From contig JACMPN010000137.1 in assembly GCA_014377495.1 (NCBI GenBank), positions 1-5,972 on the forward strand: a stretch of DNA of 5,972 bases, read 5' to 3'. The DNA is from Candidatus Sericytochromatia bacterium (GTDB lineage: Bacteria > Cyanobacteriota > Sericytochromatia > JACMPN01). The notes under the pieces were generated by a model. That model ran no database searches. It was given only the letters and a program-made list of their open reading frames with translations, and was not told where the DNA came from. Shown here in pieces: positions 4,853 through 5,972 of the stretch (its first letter is position 1; the number at the start of each line of letters is the position of its first letter). The position numbers and the translations under genes were made by a program.

Positions 4853-5875
4853 GTGTCGAGCATTCGCGATGGCGTATTGCTGCTCGATGACAACAGTCGG
4901 GTCGAATACCTCGACGGTAACGCCAAATCCGTCCTTGGGGAGACAGCCTCGGTCGGCATGACGCTGGCCGAGCTCTGGCCGGCGGAGGAGATCGCGTTGG
5001 CCTGGCAGCAAGCCAAGGCCAGTGGCGACTCGGTGACCGTCGAGGCCGTCGTCGGCCAGGACTCTCATGGTGACCGGGTCCACAGCCTGACCTTTGCCCC
5101 GCTCAAGGTGATCGGCAAAGACAACTGGCTGCTGCTGCTCCGTGACGTGACGGGCCTGCGGCGGATGGAGTCGCTGCAGCAGGATTTTGTAGCCAACGTG
5201 TCCCATGAGCTGCGCACCCCGCTGACGGCAATCCGCATGGCGGCGGAGAGCCTGCAGATGGGCGCGATCAACGACGTCCGCATGAAAAACAAGTTCCTGT
5301 CCAATATCCAGCGTGAGGCGGACCGGATGACCCGGCTGGTCAACGAAATCCTCGTCCTCGCCAAGATTGACGGCAAGATGGCCGTCCATGCGAGCAACTT
5401 CGACCCGGCGGATCTCTGCCGGGACGTGCTCAGCACCATGGAAAGCCACGCTGAGCTGAACGACATCGGTCTGGTGCCTGACTTTCCGGAACACATGGGC
5501 ATCCTCGAGGGCGACCGGGACCGCCTGCATCAAGTCCTGCTCAACCTCGTCGACAACGCGGTCAAGTGCAACCGCCCCAACGGGACAGTGACCCTGAAGG
5601 CGACGTCCGTGGACGATGCGGTGGAGTTCCAGATCATCGACACGGGCATCGGCATCCCGCCGATGGATCTGCCGCGTATTTTCGAGCGGTTCTTCCGGGT
5701 CGACAAGTCGCGCTCCCGGGTCACAGGCGGCACGGGCCACGGCCTGTCGATCGTCAAGGACATCATCGTCGCCCATGGGGGCAACATCGAAGTCGGCAGC
5801 GAACTGAACGTGGGGACCACGTTCACCATCCGCCTGCCGCGTATCCAGGCCAACCCGTCCACCCGGCGGGATTAG
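4853..5875 (+). CDS. PhoR-like sensor histidine kinase lacking a membrane domain
   Basis: Autophosphorylating kinase expected to signal to the response regulator encoded just upstream. In the 340 residues a PAS-like sensor comes first (~4-103: IRDGVLLLDDN at 4-14, then a core ending LLLLRDVTGLRRME at 93-106). HisKA follows (~107-172), with FVANVSHELRTPL at 112-124 and phospho-acceptor His118. HATPase_c covers ~215-331: N box NLVDNAVK (231-238), G1 box DTGIGIP (263-269), F box IFERFFR (276-282) and G2 box GGTGHGLSIVK (292-302). His296 sits where most relatives have Leu; the glycines are intact. No membrane segment or HAMP is visible, unlike typical PhoR. GTG 4853 is the first start after the in-frame TGA at 4772-4774; AAGG touches it but is too close for a normal ribosome-binding site, so translation probably depends on coupling to the regulator's stop two bases earlier. 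The PAS domain begins almost at residue 1, so the N terminus may be shortened. Probably cytosolic as read. Confidence 0.9.
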   Translation: MSSIRDGVLLLDDNSRVEYLDGNAKSVLGETASVGMTLAELWPAEEIALAWQQAKASGDSVTVEAVVGQDSHGDRVHSLTFAPLKVIGKDNWLLLLRDVTGLRRMESLQQDFVANVSHELRTPLTAIRMAAESLQMGAINDVRMKNKFLSNIQREADRMTRLVNEILVLAKIDGKMAVHASNFDPADLCRDVLSTMESHAELNDIGLVPDFPEHMGILEGDRDRLHQVLLNLVDNAVKCNRPNGTVTLKATSVDDAVEFQIIDTGIGIPPMDLPRIFERFFRVDKSRSRVTGGTGHGLSIVKDIIVAHGGNIEVGSELNVGTTFTIRLPRIQANPSTRRD

Positions 5876-5887
5876 CCCAAACGGAAC

Positions 5888-5972
5888 GGGAGCGCCCCCC
5901 CCCGCGGGGGGGGGGGGGGGCCCGGTTCGGTGGGGGGGTGGGCCCGCCGGGGTCGGCCCCCCCGCGGGGCCG
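5888..5972. other. G/C homopolymer-rich terminal stretch, probable assembly or sequencing artefact
   Basis: Of the last 82 bases only six are A or T. The stretch contains nine C (5895-5903), GC, fifteen G (5906-5920), seven G (5932-5938) and seven C (5957-5963); C runs followed by GCG and a G run occur twice. GGAACGGG (5883-5890) and CCCGGTTC (5921-5928) form an imperfect inverted repeat flanking the first C/G block. A real terminator hairpin for the kinase operon may lie beneath, but the base calls are not trustworthy. It starts 12 bases after the kinase stop, so that gene is not affected. Confidence 0.7.

Noticed and set aside
4847..5776. 309-codon minus-strand open frame opposite the histidine kinase
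   Set aside because: Long antisense frames are common opposite G+C-rich genes; the sense strand carries all kinase motifs.
1..5972. CRISPR arrays, tRNA or rRNA genes, transposase or phage genes, toxin-antitoxin pairs
   Set aside because: No regularly spaced repeats, no tRNA-like arms with a CCA end, and no coding frame resembling mobile or defence proteins were seen.

Overview
The window is a G+C-rich (roughly low-60s percent by eye) bacterial chromosomal segment with ordinary housekeeping and regulatory genes and no mobile elements, CRISPR arrays or RNA genes that I can see. Two lipoprotein-type signal peptides, an MqnP/UbiA-type prenyltransferase of the kind used for menaquinone and a PhoB/PhoR-like pair point to a free-living, respiring bacterium. 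The phylum cannot be fixed from the sequence alone. The last ~80 bases are nearly pure G/C homopolymer runs, which looks like the poor end of an assembled (probably metagenomic) contig.

Layout: positions 1-853 hold the 5' part of a tRNA-dihydrouridine synthase gene on the minus strand, running off the left edge. A 268-bp divergent spacer separates it from a plus-strand gene for an unrecognised lipoprotein (1122-1754). After a leader region with a perfect AT-rich palindrome and a possible extended -10 comes a stand-alone ssb gene (1941-2489), followed by a long, strong hairpin (2515-2574). Next is a small cysteine-rich lipoprotein (GTG start, 2624-2965). A relatively AT-rich 218-bp spacer with promoter-like elements precedes the mqnP-like prenyltransferase gene (3184-4077). 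A weak terminator-like hairpin separates this from a two-component operon: an OmpR/PhoB-family response regulator (4158-4850) and, two bases later, a histidine kinase (4853-5875).

The genes do not form one pathway. The only clear functional pair is the regulator and kinase, which are almost certainly co-transcribed and translationally coupled. The points most worth a second look are the kinase, which starts directly in its PAS domain with no membrane segment and carries an unusual His in its G2 ATP-lid motif; the palindrome upstream of ssb, which resembles a degenerate Gram-positive-type SOS box; the 57-nt hairpin after ssb; and the two lipoproteins. I found no convincing undescribed multi-gene system.
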